A DNA stretch of 64,000 nt. Source: Siphonodentalium dalli. Lineage: Eukaryota; Mollusca; Scaphopoda; Gadilida; Siphonodentaliidae. Shown here piece by piece: positions 1 to 12,398 of the stretch. The stretch spans positions 199,416,978 to 199,480,977 of the forward strand of contig CP136066.1 of the NCBI GenBank assembly GCA_032622095.1, given 5' to 3'. Every line of letters begins with the position of its first letter. Position 1 is the stretch's first letter. Under the pieces are notes generated by a model that saw only the letters and a list, made by a program, of their open reading frames with translations, was not told where the DNA came from and searched no databases. A program made the translations under genes and the position numbers.

Positions 1-195
1 GATTCAGTATCGTGGATGCAACAAGCTGTATCATGGATGCAATAAGTTGTATCGTGGATGCAATCAGCCGTATCATGGATGCAGCAAGCCGTATCATGGA
101 TGCAACAAGCCGTATCCTGGATGAAACAGACCGTATCATGGATGCAACAAGCCGTATCCTGGATGCAACAAGCCGTATCCTGGAAGCAACAAAGA
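1..195 (+). repeat. 21-bp minisatellite at window edge
   Basis: About nine head-to-tail copies of a 21-bp unit (core GATGCAACAAGCCGTATC) run in from the left edge. Because 21 is a multiple of three, one frame reads as a seven-residue repeat (MDATSRI-like) and stays open for about 95 codons. No splice sites, signal peptide or non-repeat coding sequence supports a gene. The true start lies outside the window. Confidence 0.85.
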
Positions 196-1169
196 GTTGC
201 GGAGAATCTCGATTCGTTTCTAAAACCTTGATTTTATACGGACAATTGTCCTATATTATTCAGGGCTATTCTTTTTACAGCATTCTGCATAATTATACAT
301 AATTACACGTCCATTATACATAATTATGTCATTTAAAATCAGCTGCAATTTATATCCATATGCGAAACCACATAGTTCCTCAGCCAAAGTATACCTTTCA
401 TTATATATTATGTTGAATGAATTGTAAGATCAAAATAGAATACACATATAGTAGCCGAAAGTATCATATGTTCACCACGAGTGGATTTCTGGTTAACCAC
501 AATCATTTTGGTGTGTGGTTAAAACCACAATATCACACTTGGTGAATAATAGGTATACACGCTCGGCTATACTATGGGTGTGTTTTATTTATGCCATATT
601 AAAATATTATTTGTTATTTGTTCCGCGAATTACTCCATTGTTTATTTTTTAATATGTATCCTCATCAAGTGACCCAAACACGGCTCTATGAGGAATGGTC
701 GTCACGCATAGTGATGCATACTTTTACGTCATGGCAAAGTCAATGCAATACCAAGTAATTTTTCCAACTAAGTGACCATTCGTTATATTATAACGTTAGT
801 GCACAGTATGTGCAGTGACTCTCGATGGCGAAATCGTTTTCGTTAGTTTATCGCATATAGTTGCGTCTTGAATCGAGAAGTAAATATATACAATTGAGCG
901 TAGTTCAATCAACGATGTTTTATATGGAGTAGCACGGTCGACTTGCTTTAGATTTTCGGCGATGTTAGTAGAATGCTGCATTCCTCTTGTTGGCAAAGCG
1001 CCTGAATACTAACGTATCGGTTGCACACACCGAACACGTCCATATTATGTCTTTAAGACATTATATTGCACACTTTTATCTTGGTGATACTAATAGTGAG
1101 TTATGATTGGCGCCACTGACGTGGAATCCCGCGGCTTATGGAATAGAAAGTCTACGACAAGAAATCAGT
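196..1169. other. Unassigned intergenic or intronic DNA
   Basis: AT-rich sequence with no recognisable exon, RNA gene or element. A short imperfect inverted pair around 490-535 (GGTTAACCACAA and GTGTGGTTAAAACCAC) is too small to interpret. If the cadherin gene continues leftwards, this is part of its intron. Confidence 0.6.
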
Positions 1170-3651
1170 CCCACTATATATATGTGAATATGTAGTTACC
1201 TTAGACTGGTTAATAATCAGACCCACTATATATATATGTGGATCTGTAGTTACCTTAGACTGGTTACTGATCAGAACCACTATATATATTTGGATATGTA
1301 GTTACATTAGACTGGTTAATAATCAGACCCACTATATATATGTGGATCTGTAGTTACCTTGGACTGGTTAATATTCAGACCCACTATATATATGTGGATC
1401 TGTAGTTACCATAGACTGGTTACTGATCAGACCCACTATATATGTGAATATGTAGTTACCTTAGACTGGTTAATAATCAGACCCACTATATATATATGTG
1501 GATCTGTAGTTACCTTAGACTTGTTAGTAATCAGACTCACTATATATATGTGGATCTGTAGTTACATTAGACTGGTTAATAATCAGACCCACTATATATA
1601 TATGTGGGTCTGTAGTTACCTTAGTCTGGTTAGTAATCAGACTCACTATATATATGTGGATCTGTAGTTACCTTAGATTGGTTAATAATCAGACCCACTA
1701 TATATATGTTGATATGTAGTTACCTTAGACTGGTTAGTAATCAGACTCACTATATATATGTGGATCTGTAGTTACCTTAGATTGGTTAATAATCAGACTC
1801 ATTATATATATGTGGATCTGTAGTTACCTTAGACTGGTTAGTAATCAGACTCACTATATATATGTGGATCTGTAGTTACCTTAGATTGGTTAATAATCAG
1901 ACTCACTATATATATGTGGATCTGTAGTTACATTAGACTGGTTAGTAATCAGACTCACTATATATATGTGGATCTGTAGTTACCTTAGATTGGTTAATAA
2001 TCAGACTCATTATATATATGTGGATCTGTAGTTACCTTAGACTGGTTAGTATTCAGACTCACTATATATATATGTGGATCTGTAGTTACATTAGACTGGT
2101 TAGTAATCAGACTCACTATATATATATGTGGATCTGTAGTTACCTTAGATTGGTTAATAATCAGACTCATTATATATATGTGGATCTGTAGTTACCTTAG
2201 ACTGGTTAGTAATCAGACTCACTATATATATATGTGGATCTGTAGTTACCTTAGACTGGTTAGTAATCAGACTCACTATATATTTGGATATGTAGTTACA
2301 TTAGACTGGTTAATAATCAGACCCACTATATATATGTGGATCTGTAGTTACCTTAGACTGGTTAATAATCAGACCCACTATATATATATGTGGATCTGTA
2401 GTTACCTTAGACTGGTTAGTAATCAGACTCATTATTTATATGTGGATCTGTAGTTACCTTAGACTGGTTAGAAATCAGACCCACTATATATGTGTGGATC
2501 TGTAGTTACCTTAGACTGGTTAGTAATCAGATCCACTATATATATGTTGATATGTAGTTACGTTAGACTGGTTAGTAATCAGACTCACTATTTATATGTG
2601 GATCTATAGTTACCTTAGACTGGTTATACATCAGACCCACTATATATGTGAATATGTAGTTACATTAGACTGGTTAATAATCAGACCCACTATATATATG
2701 TGGATATGTAGTTACCTTGGACTGGTTAGTAATCAGACCCACTATATATATGTGGATATGTAGTTACCTTGGACTGGTTAGTAATCAGATCCACTATATA
2801 TATGTTGATATGTAGTTACATTAGACTGGTTAGTAATCAGACTCACTATTTATATGTGGATCTGTAGTTACCTTAGACTGGTTATAAATCAGACCCACTA
2901 TATATGTGAATATGTAGTTACATTAGACTGGTTAATAATCAGACTCACTATATATATGTGGATATGTAGTTACCTTAGACTGGTTAGTAATCAGACCCAC
3001 TATATATGTTGATATGTAGTTACATTAGACTGGTTAATAATCAGACTCATTATTTATATGTGGATCTGTAGTTACCTTAGACTGGTTAGTACCCACTATA
3101 TATATGTGGATATGTAGTTACCTTAGACTGGTTAATAATCAGACTCACTATATATATGTGGATATGTAGTTACCTTAGACTGGTTAGATATCAGACCCAT
3201 TATATATATGTGGATGGGTAGTTTCCGTAGACTGGTTAATAATCAGACCCACTATATATGTATGGATCTGTAGTTACTTTAGACTGGTTAATAATCAGAC
3301 CCATTATATATATGTGGATATGTAGTTACCTTGGACAGGTTAATATTCAGACCCACTATATATGTATGGATCTGTAGTTAATTTAGACTGGTTAATAATC
3401 AGACCCACTATATATATGTGGATCTGTAGTTACATTAGACTGGTTAATAATCAGACCCACTATATATATGTGGATATGTAGTTACCTTGGACTGGTTAAT
3501 ATTCAGACCCACTATATATGTATGGATCTGTAGTTAATTTAAACTGGTTAATAATCAGACCCACTATATATATGTGGATCTGTAGTTACCTTGGACTGGT
3601 TAATATTCAGACCCACTATATATGTGTGGATATGTAGTTACCTTAGTCTGG
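1170..3651. repeat. 52-bp satellite array, left part
   Basis: Roughly 48 tandem copies of a unit of about 52 bp with the core GTAGTTACCTTAGACTGGTT, an ACTATATATATGTGGAT segment and an AATCAGACCC/AATCAGACTC tail. Copies differ mainly in TA-run length and at a few fixed positions (GTTAATAATC versus GTTAGTAATC), which alternate in blocks and suggest higher-order amplification. Open frames through the array (MWICSYLRLV-type repeats) are by-products of the period. The array is interrupted at a TTAA by the element at 3652-4791. Confidence 0.95.
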
Positions 3652-4791
3652 TTAACCCTTTGAACCCTGACGCCCTACCACGACCGACACCCTGATCCTG
3701 GGCTCCTCTTGGGATTTTCCTTTAAATTGTATAGTGTCTTGTTGGATGATGTTGGTTATGTTTAATTTGTGACACAGGTATGAAACTTTACAGGTCCCCC
3801 CCATTGATCACTGATCATTTTAAAATCGGAAGACTTTGCCACGCGGCAGCGTCTTGGTAACGGTTGCTAGGCAACTACCCCGAATTGACTGGAAAATGCA
3901 ATTATAGCATGGTATGTCATAACTCAATGCCAGTGATTGTGTTTTGATGACGATAATACCCTAATGTGAAATTTGAGATATATCTGACAAGAATTTAAGA
4001 GAGATCGAATGAAATTAATTATTTAAGGTAGCAACGGTTACTAATCAAGTACCACAACTGAACGGATGACACCACTGCACTAACCATTAAGTGGTAGTGT
4101 TCCCTTAATTTATACAATATCTAGTCGCATAATGCTGTATATGTTCAATGGTGGCACCTGTTTGAAACTGTGCATACATATGTATGTTATACAGGGACCA
4201 TTCTATGATCATTAAAATATAAGTACACTTTGCCACCCAATCTCTCCTTAGTAACGGTTACCAGACAACTACCCGGCATTAGCAAGAAACTGCAATTATA
4301 ATGCAGCTATATGTCCTTTATATAACACCACATTTCGCTTAAAACGCATGTTTTTGTCATTTACAACCTATGTTCTGCGCATGCGCATATATTCCTACCC
4401 GATACTATAGCGGGTAGACATTCCATATACACACCCTGGCCACCGCCGATACCTATGGGGCCATTTAAACATATATTAGTGGGTATGGCGTGCATAAGTA
4501 CGCTATAAACCATTTATTTCGCACTTCGCTGCTCTGCGCATGCGCCAAGAACTCAACTTGATATGCGATCGAGGCCCTTCACCATATAAATATAATTTGA
4601 ACAGGCTTTTTATATTTGATATATATAACTAGAGTTTAGACGTCGATTTGTTATTGAATCGCATAGCTATAAACTATAGACACGTGGCGGTCGTTATAAT
4701 GGCCGGTTCAGCGGTCGGTATACCGGCCGCTAGGGTATATGGAGGTTCACGCAGCGGCCGATATTACGGCCGCTGGGGTTCAAAGGGTTAA
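3652..4791. mobile_element. Non-autonomous piggyBac-like element inserted in the satellite
   Basis: The 1,140-bp insert is bounded on both sides by TTAA followed by the inverted terminal repeat CCCTTTGAACCC. The satellite reads ACCTTAGTCTGG before it and TAATCAGACCC after it. Removing the insert with one TTAA restores a normal satellite unit (CTGGTTAATAATCAG), so the empty site is known. TTAA duplication with a CCC-starting terminus is the piggyBac signature. No transposase-length frame is present. Inside are two diverged copies of a segment of about 60 bp (around 3850 and 4240) and, near the right end, GC-rich hairpins built on GCGGCC...GGCCGC (4680-4775). The same terminus occurs alone at 23044. 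Confidence 0.88.
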
Positions 4792-4906
4792 TAATCAGAC
4801 CCACTATATATATGTGGATATGTAGTTACCTTAGACTGGTTAATAATCAGACCCACTATATATGTGTGGATATGTAGTTACCTTAGTCTGGTTAATAATC
4901 AGACCC

Positions 4907-4950
<44 letters not shown>

Positions 4951-5625
4951 GGTTTGTAGTTACCTTAGACTGGTTAGTACCCTAGACTAGTAATCAGACC
5001 CACTATAATGACTATATATGTGGATCTGTAGTTACCGTAGACTGGTTAGTACCATAGACAAATAATCATACCCACTATATACATGTGGATCTTTAGTTAT
5101 CTTAGACTGGTTAGTACCCAAGACATGTAATCAGGCCCACTATATATATGTGGATGTGTTGTTACCTTAGACTGGTTAGTACCCAAGACATGTAATCAGG
5201 CCCACTATATATATGTGGATGTGTTTTTACCTTAGACTGGTTAGTACCCAAGACGTGTAATCATACCCACTATATATATGTGGATGTATTGTTACCTTAG
5301 ACTGATTAGTACCCAAGACATGTAATCAGGCCCACTATATATATGTGGATGTGGTGTTACCTTAGAATGGTTAGTATCCTAGACATGTAATCAGGCCCAC
5401 TATATATATGTGGATGTATTGTTACCTTAGACTGATTAGTACCCAAGACATGTAATCAGGCCCACTATATATATGTGGATGTGGTGTTACCTTAGAATGG
5501 TTAGTATCCTAGACATGTAGTCAGGCCCACTATATATATGTGCATGTGTTGTTACCTTAGAATGGTTAGTACCCTAGACATGTAATCAGGCCCACTATAT
5601 ATATGTGGATCTGTAGTTACCTTAC
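4792..5625. repeat. Satellite array, right part with longer unit
   Basis: The 52-bp satellite resumes directly after the TTAA insertion. A (TA)n run sits at about 4913-4945. From about 5000 the unit lengthens to about 65 bp by gaining a GTACCCAAGACATGTAATCAGG-type block, which is homogeneous over the last eight or nine copies. This is a younger, separately amplified variant at the array edge. Confidence 0.92.
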
Positions 5626-5832
5626 GAGTCGAAAAGTTATGTGACATGCGCTTAGCATGGCACATGGTTAGCAATCTGCAACTGATGATCTTATCAAGAC
5701 TATTTGGCATCTTTTTAACTCATTGGGAGTAATTTCCAAAAATGTATTAAAACTACCGTTCGAATACAATTCCAATAAACCGCTCCATGATCCAGTTTCC
5801 ACTAAAAATTCATGACATCAGAACGAGGAGCA

Positions 5833-8296
5833 AATTCGCGACCTGATTTCCATTCTGTCCTAAGTGACATGCTGGTACGAAACGTCCGTATGGGTATCCG
5901 TAAGCGGTATCTGTTGTTTTCGTGGTGATATTAGCTATTCTTTTCTGTCCGTTCTGCATAAAAACACTATTTCTTAGAACCATTATGTCCTATAAATAAA
6001 ACATACTTATAAAGCCAGTTATATCGTGTCATTTAAATACAAAGATGAATTCTATCTTGAGTTTCAGACACGACAGATAATTATTCAGATCGATGTTGTT
6101 ATATGTGCAGTTCGGCTTTACGAACTGTCACTTACTACAGGATGGAACTGAAATATTTTGCTAAATTCTCTCACATCGAACAGGTTGCAACTCAAGTTGC
6201 GATCGAACAGAGAAAAATTTTCCCGCGAAAAGAAACACACGTAGTCGAGGAGATATTGGTCGACATCTGCACCCCATGACTCAACTTCACCCAACTAATT
6301 TTCTTTCTTAATGTCTCCTCTAATTTTTTTCGGTTGTTAACAAGAACAAAAAGTGGCCACAGAGACTCCAGACAAGATGGCGTCCATCATGGCGTCCATT
6401 TTGTTTATATGCACCAGGTCTCTTTGATCGCCGTTATAGTGAAGATTATATCAAATACGGTCTTGTTTTCTGCTCGATTTGTTATGCCAATATATAACCC
6501 TTACAAATTAGCCAAAAGTCCGACACCATAATATAATATGGCGGCCAAGATGGCCGCCGAAATGTGAAAATATGCTATTTTTCTGACATTTCACCAATTT
6601 TTGTTTGTCTCTATGGGAATATATTGGCATCTTGGTTTGAATTCATACATTTATCGTATAGAAGAAGAATCATTGACGAACACAATGGGATCATAATATA
6701 TATTAATTGTGGGATATTTTTGTCCGATATCACGTTTTCCCAAATGCCGATATAATAGGTCAAAGCCGAATCGACGCTAATAACGCGATGTGATGTTTCG
6801 AATCAATGAAAGTTATTTCTATCATAACAACACCCATGCATATATATGCAGGAAATACTCGAGCTATGATTCCTCTTATACCTGAGTTGAGGAATATTCA
6901 CCCAAATCCAAGATGGCGGCCAAAATGGCCACCAGGAATAGAAAAATTGCCGAAAATCGCTGATTTTAACTTCAGTGAGCGTTATTGTCACGACAACTCC
7001 ACGCCTGCTTATTATTGTGAATTGGGAACACTTAGACGAAGAACTGTCATTGTACCATATCCAAATAAAAGTTTCCAAACTGGCGCCACAATGGCACCGA
7101 AATGCCCTCATATTCACATCATCGGATACTATTGTCGAGACAACTCCACCCATGCTTACAGTTGAGTTGGAAATACTGAGGTACAGGGAATCTTTTTCCA
7201 AATCGAACATGGCGGCCAAAATGGCCATCGAAATTTTAAAACACGCCTACATTCCTTAATTTCCTATACTTTCTTACGATGGGCGTTAATGTCTCGCGAT
7301 TTCTACCCTCCATTACATGTTGAAATGGAATATTTATATGAAGTATTCATTTGAGTTTGGCAATTGATACTCACAGTCAAGATGGCGGCTAAATTGGCGG
7401 CCAGAATTAGGAAAGAAATCGATATTTTCACATACTAATTTCAACTTTTTGTCATAATATCAATATGTGTGGACGAAACTGTACATAAACAATATATTAG
7501 TTTAACTTAATACGTATCAAAATGCATAAAATGGCTCGTATCCTTCTGGAAAGTCGAAAACCCACCATTATTATCGCGATGTGGCATTTCTAAATCCATT
7601 CTCCACTTAGCACCGATAATGGCCGTGACCGTAGGTGCGCCGAATAGTAATATTAGAACAATTACCTGATAACAGATTCTGATTTGCCACATCACGTCCA
7701 TAATTATCTGGACCAGCTTCCATTTCTTTGTCTGGTAAATCTGGGTCGCTCACACCGACAAAGTATTCAACACCTCCTGGGAGAAGGGTCCCTCTAATAA
7801 TAAAGTTTCAAACAATTCATTCTCCGGTGTCTAGCTTACGATTTTAAATATGCTAAATATGGGATTTGTGCGTCATCTTGAACTAGAAAGGCATATGGTC
7901 GATGAGTATACAAGCTTGCATAATGTAATTTATATGTATGTGTGTCATACCCCATGGGGATAACGACATGTACACCTGGCGAACCAATTAGCTAGTCACT
8001 TCTCAATAGATGGTTCGTCAACTCACAAACTTAGCGAACGCATTGGCATATGTGGACAACTTCGGCATTGTTTCGAAGGTTGCTAGCTGTCTCATTCCCT
8101 TGGACAGATGTATATCTGCTAAGGAGAAGACCATAATGTACCGACTGCCCACACTTCTTGACCATGATCCTAAGGAAACTGTGTGATGTCCCGCAGTCGT
8201 CTCGTCGAATAGCTCCCAGCAGAGAACAACAATACTCGCGGTGTTAGTTTTTGGACATACGCCATGATAGTGGGAATGAAATAAATTGACCATGGT
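5833..8296 (+). repeat. Left arm of giant foldback with periodic ATGGCGGCC motifs
   Basis: The arm contains internal repeats marked by AAGATGGCGGCCAAAATGGC or close variants near 6374, 6547, 6920, 7085, 7213 and 7384. The spacing is mostly about 170 bp or a multiple. The motif matches the known YY1 site (AAnATGGCGGC). Frames through the arm are interrupted and no protein family is recognisable. Confidence 0.85.
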
Positions 8297-8669
8297 AAAA
8301 TGGTCGGAATGGTGATGTTGCCAAGAAATCACTTGGTGTACCAACGTATGTTGAACTGAATGCAAGATCTCATCAACGTAACATTCCTCTGGATGTTCTT
8401 CGCGTTGAACATTTCACCCTTGTGTTGATGGCATTTGTACTTTCTTGAACCATACCGAACACCACCCAGTGTGTGTGTGACATATCAACCAACTATGAAA
8501 GGCATCGTCTTTAAGACTACACCCCAGTCTGGGTGGGGCTTATATAGTAGTAGCCAGTGGTACACGCCTGGTCCAGTTGATTGTGAACGGCATACAAGGA
8601 AAGCAAAGCCACACATGATATCATGTCTGAATCTAAAACATACCCAAAGAAGGGCGATGCAGTCATGGT
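8297..8669. other. Unpaired central spacer of the giant foldback
   Basis: The two arms stop aligning here. The spacer holds no recognisable gene. Flanking parts of the arms (about 7960-8296 and 8670-9000) align codon-like in translation on both sides, with shared residues such as TSQxMVxQ and PTxLDH. This could be a trace of a former coding region, but stops interrupt it on the left. Confidence 0.5.
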
Positions 8670-11403
8670 CCAATTTCATTTCCACTATCATGACACATGC
8701 CCACAAACTAGCACCGTGCGTATTGTTATTATCTGCTTGAATTTGTTCGGTGAGACAATTGCTGTACGCAACAAGATTTTTCTTTTGTTCATGATCAAGA
8801 CGTGTGGGTATGTTATGCATTGTGGGTCTTCTACGCCTTAGCAGAAAGGCATCCGTCAAATGTCTGGCTTTCAACATTCGAAGCCATATACATACGTTGC
8901 CCGTGTACGTCAGTGCGTTAGATGAGTATGTAAATTGATGAACCATGTATTGAGAAGTGGCTGTTGGTAAGATCACCAGGTGTATATGTTGTTATCCCCA
9001 TTAGGTCAGCAAAGCTGAAAATACGCAGATAGCGAGGTCCTTCTGAAAGCTAGTATACGCATCGACCACATTTCTTTCTAGTTTATCGCACAAAATAACG
9101 CTCATATCCCATATGTAGCATCTGAATTATACCATAAGCTATACCTCGAATGAAGATCGCCAAGAATAAGGATAAGAATTCCCAGCTTTCGAGACAAACA
9201 CGTGAGGTGGACACCGGCATACATGTATGTATTGCTTGAAATATTCCGATTAGTTGGACCTTTCTAAAAAGAAGTGTAGAAAACTGTGATGGTGTGAGAG
9301 AGATAGATTAATCTGACGAAGAGACGGAACTTGTGACTGGTCCATGCAGATAATGCTGAATGTGGCAAATCAGAATAAGCTCAGGTACGGTTGTTTTGAT
9401 TTTTGGAGGCCATACTATGGCTATTTGGCGCACATACACGGCCATTATGGGCGCTTATGGTGGACAATGGATTTCGAAATGCCACATCGCGATGATTAAT
9501 TGTGGGTTTTGATCTTTCCAGAAGGCTACGACTTATGTTGAAACTAATAAATGGCCTATAGTATGTACAGTGTCGTCCATACGTATCGATATAATGACAA
9601 AAATTTGAAATTAGTATGTGATAATATCGACTTCTTTTCAATTTCTGGCCGCCAGTTTGGCCACCGTCTTGACTTGACTGTGAGAGTTTGCCAAACTCAA
9701 ATGAATACTTCATATCAATGTTCCATATGAACATGTAATTGTGGGCAGAATTCGCGTAACAATAACGACCATCGTAAGAAAGTAAAGGAATGTGAGCTTG
9801 ATTTCAAATTTCGGTCTCCATTTTGGCCGCCATCTTCGATTTGGAAAACAATTTATTGTATAAGATGCAAGGTAATTACTTCACCTCAGTATTTCCAAAT
9901 CAACTGTCCGCATGTGTGCAGTTGTCTCGAAAATAATGCCCAATGATGTGAATATGAGAGAATTTCGGTGATTTTTCGAAATCTTTCCGCCATTGTGGGC
10001 GCCATTTTAGATCTGGGGAACTTTTATTTGGATATGGTATAATGAAAGTACTTCGCCTAAGTGTTCCCAACTCACAATAGTTAACAGGTGTGGAGTTGTC
10101 GTGACAATAACGCTCACTGATGTTATAATCAGCGATTTTTGGCGATTTTTCTATTTCTGGTTGCCATTTTGGCCGCCGTCTTGGATTTGGATAAATATTC
10201 CACAACTCAGGTATAAGAGGAATCTTAGCTCGAGTATCTCCTGTGTATATATATGCATGGGTGTTGTTATGATAGCAATAACTTTCATTGATTCGAAACA
10301 TTACATCGCGTTATTAGTGTTGATTCGGCTTTGACCTATTATACCGGCATTTGGGAAACGTGTTATTGGACAAAAATATCCCGCTATGAATGTATATTAT
10401 GATCCCATTGTGTTCGTCAATGACTCTTCTATACGATAAATGTATAAATTCACGCCAAGATGCCAATATTTTCCCATAGAGACAAATGAAAGGTGGTAAA
10501 ATGTACGAAAAATAGCATATATTCACATTTCGGCGGCCATCTTGGCCGCCATATTGGATTCTGGTGTCGGACTTTCGGCTAATTTGTGAGGGTTGTATGT
10601 TAGCATAACGAATCGAGCGGAAAACAAGACCGCTTTTATATCATCTTTACTATAACGGCGATCAAAGAGACCTGATGCATATAAACAATGTTAACAACCG
10701 AAACAAATTAGAGGAGACATTAAGAAAGAAAATTAGAGGGGTGAAGTTGAGTCCTGGTGAGGGTGCAGATGTCGACCAATATCTCCTGGACTAATATATA
10801 CGCGTCAAATTCGCAATGTAACATTAACGAAGAGTACATTCCATGAAGCCATATCACCATTACGTATGCAATATATCATCAAGAGTCGCGTGCTTTCCAT
10901 ACAACTCCAATTCAAAATGCTTGTTTCTATGTCGATGTGCTGGCTAACTGTTCCAAAGAGCGCACATATCACACTCTGCTCACATTGTAATCTCTAATTC
11001 TATCATGTTATATGGTAAATTGAGACTAAATATTTCTTCATGTTGTCCCAAGTGCGTATTATCTCTTTTATAATCACCACTTGGAACAGATCGGTCCTGA
11101 AAAAAAATCCGTTTCCATAGTGTCCCACGAAAAATATTCTACTAAGACTGAGTCCATATTGTGCTAAATGCAAAAAATCGCACCCCACCTCCCGAATCTG
11201 GTCGAAATATCATATAAGAAAGAGCATCTCCTGATCGAAGTTGATGGTTATTGGCAGAATGAATACTGATTTCTCGGCAGATACCAGGATATCCACCATA
11301 AGTCTAATAACAACCAATTGCCAGAACTTTGAAATTTAAAAATCGATTTACTCGGAAACACAAAAAATGCACTTAGGACAGAATGGAAATCAGGTCGCGA
11401 ATT
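8670..11403 (-). repeat. Right arm of giant foldback with about 172-bp periodicity
   Basis: Reverse complement of the left arm. YY1-like GGCCGCCATCTT motifs fall near 9655, 9826, 9999, 10172 and 10542, at steps of about 171-173 bp and one double step. On the minus strand, 10301-9900 stays open and reads as two and a quarter repeats of 57-58 residues (each with a YCxxNxT motif and a later EKSPK motif), a consequence of the period being near 171 bp. Coding function is doubtful. Confidence 0.85.
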
Positions 11404-11737
11404 GTCTGCGAGAAAATGACCTTGGTCATCATTGTATTTAGCCTCGAATCTTCTTTAATATGCTTAGCAGACAACCCCCTTTATTTTGAAATACATACAT
11501 TTATGCACCACCTTCATTATGTGGGGAATTTATATGACGGATAGGTTGTAAGCCATTATTTCTTTCACTATACTTATGTTGACAAACGGAACTGCTGTAA
11601 GGACCGTCAGCCAGTGCTCCATTCTGACTTGTTATCGTCATTCCGGAGGGTTAGGTGTGATTTTCGTTGACCCGGGCAGATGTGTTACCTTGTCAGGAAC
11701 ACACTAACATTTATTGGTTAACCCATACAAATATATA
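11404..11737. other. Unassigned DNA
   Basis: Between the giant foldback and a smaller hairpin. No exon or element recognised. Confidence 0.5.
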
Positions 11738-11896
11738 TAGAATATGTAGCTAGTGTCGTCGCTTAAATTATTTATGCCGTGAGGGGGATTTGAGCATATA
11801 TTGGGCGAGGCTCTGCCGAGTCCAATAGATGCCAAATCCCCCGAGCGGACATAAACAGTTTAAGCGAAGACATTAGCTACATATTTTATTTATCCA
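11738..11896. repeat. Imperfect 160-bp hairpin, MITE-like
   Basis: ATATGTAGCTAGTGTCGTCG at the left is inverted as GAAGACATTAGCTACATAT at the right. The pairing continues through GCTTAAATTATTTATG/CATAAACAGTTTAAGC and GGGGGATTTG/CAAATCCCCC, leaving a short loop. This is the shape of a miniature inverted-repeat element. No clear target duplication is visible. Confidence 0.75.
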
Positions 11897-12357
11897 TCGC
11901 ACAAAACTTGCTTTTGTGAGGTAAATCTGTCATTTTCCCCAGGTTTACACTCGTTACTACGATGACGCCATTACATTTATTAGGTCAAGCAACTTTGAAC
12001 CAATTAGCATTCATGATGTGGGAAAACCGGAGTGCAGCTAAGAGCGAAATAGTTCGTTGGCATTTTTACATTGATTATAAGCAGACCTTGTTCTGAGGAT
12101 TGATAGATGTTTTAGAGCTATAACATATATCATTTTACGAATTATTTTAGTGAATTATACACGATAAAAACGTTCTGACGTCATTAAGGCCGGTTGACGT
12201 CCCTAATTACCTGCGCTATTTGCATATCAAATTACGTCATAAAAGTAGCACTGACCTAATAAAGCTACGTTGACCTAATAAAGCTACATTGACGTAATAA
12301 ACGTAACGTTTATTAGGCAGGCTTTATGTAGTCAATAGACGTAGTGAGCGGTGGATA
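11897..12357. other. Unassigned DNA with a short ACCTAATAAAGCTA repeat
   Basis: Three tandem copies of a 19-bp unit (TTGACCTAATAAAGCTAC) sit at about 12250-12305, followed by an inverted AACGTAACGTTTATTAGG stretch. It may be the tail of the hairpin element at 11738. No gene seen. Confidence 0.55.
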
Positions 12358-12398
12358 AATATGGATGTGTAGTTACCTTAGACTGGTTAGTACCCTAC
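12358..12398. repeat. Stray satellite copy abutting a splice donor
   Basis: An isolated piece of the 52-65-bp satellite (GTAGTTACCTTAGACTGGTT, then AGTACCCT) lies 7 kb from the main array. It ends at the 3' edge of the cadherin exon at 12399-12587, so the intronic bases of that exon's donor are satellite-like. Confidence 0.7.

Larger units (their letters stand above)
5833..11403. mobile_element. Giant foldback (long inverted repeat) element, 5.6 kb
   Basis: Both ends carry the same 34-bp inverted sequence (5833-5866 and 11370-11403; it begins AATTCGCGACCTGATTTCCA). Inside, the left half matches the reverse complement of the right half over most of its length. Examples are 6241-6340 against 10690-10800, 6540-7260 against 9780-10556, 7380-7650 against 9400-9670, and 7956-8296 against 8670-9000. 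Only about 370 bp in the centre are unpaired. Arms differ by substitutions and small indels, so this is an old element and not an assembly mirror. No transposase was recognised. It lies in the presumed first downstream intron of the cadherin gene. Confidence 0.9.

Noticed and set aside
1359-2453. Open frames of 90-100 codons in the satellite (MWICSYLRLV-type repeats)
   Set aside because: They follow the tandem period and contain no non-repeat coding sequence or splice sites.
8018-8976. Pair of frames in the foldback arms as transposase halves
   Set aside because: Shared residues exist, but the left copy has several stops and no transposase motif (DDE, RNase H or helicase) is visible.
11003-11188. 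Minus-strand 61-codon frame
   Set aside because: Lies in the outer part of the foldback arm, with no conservation to the other arm and no motif.
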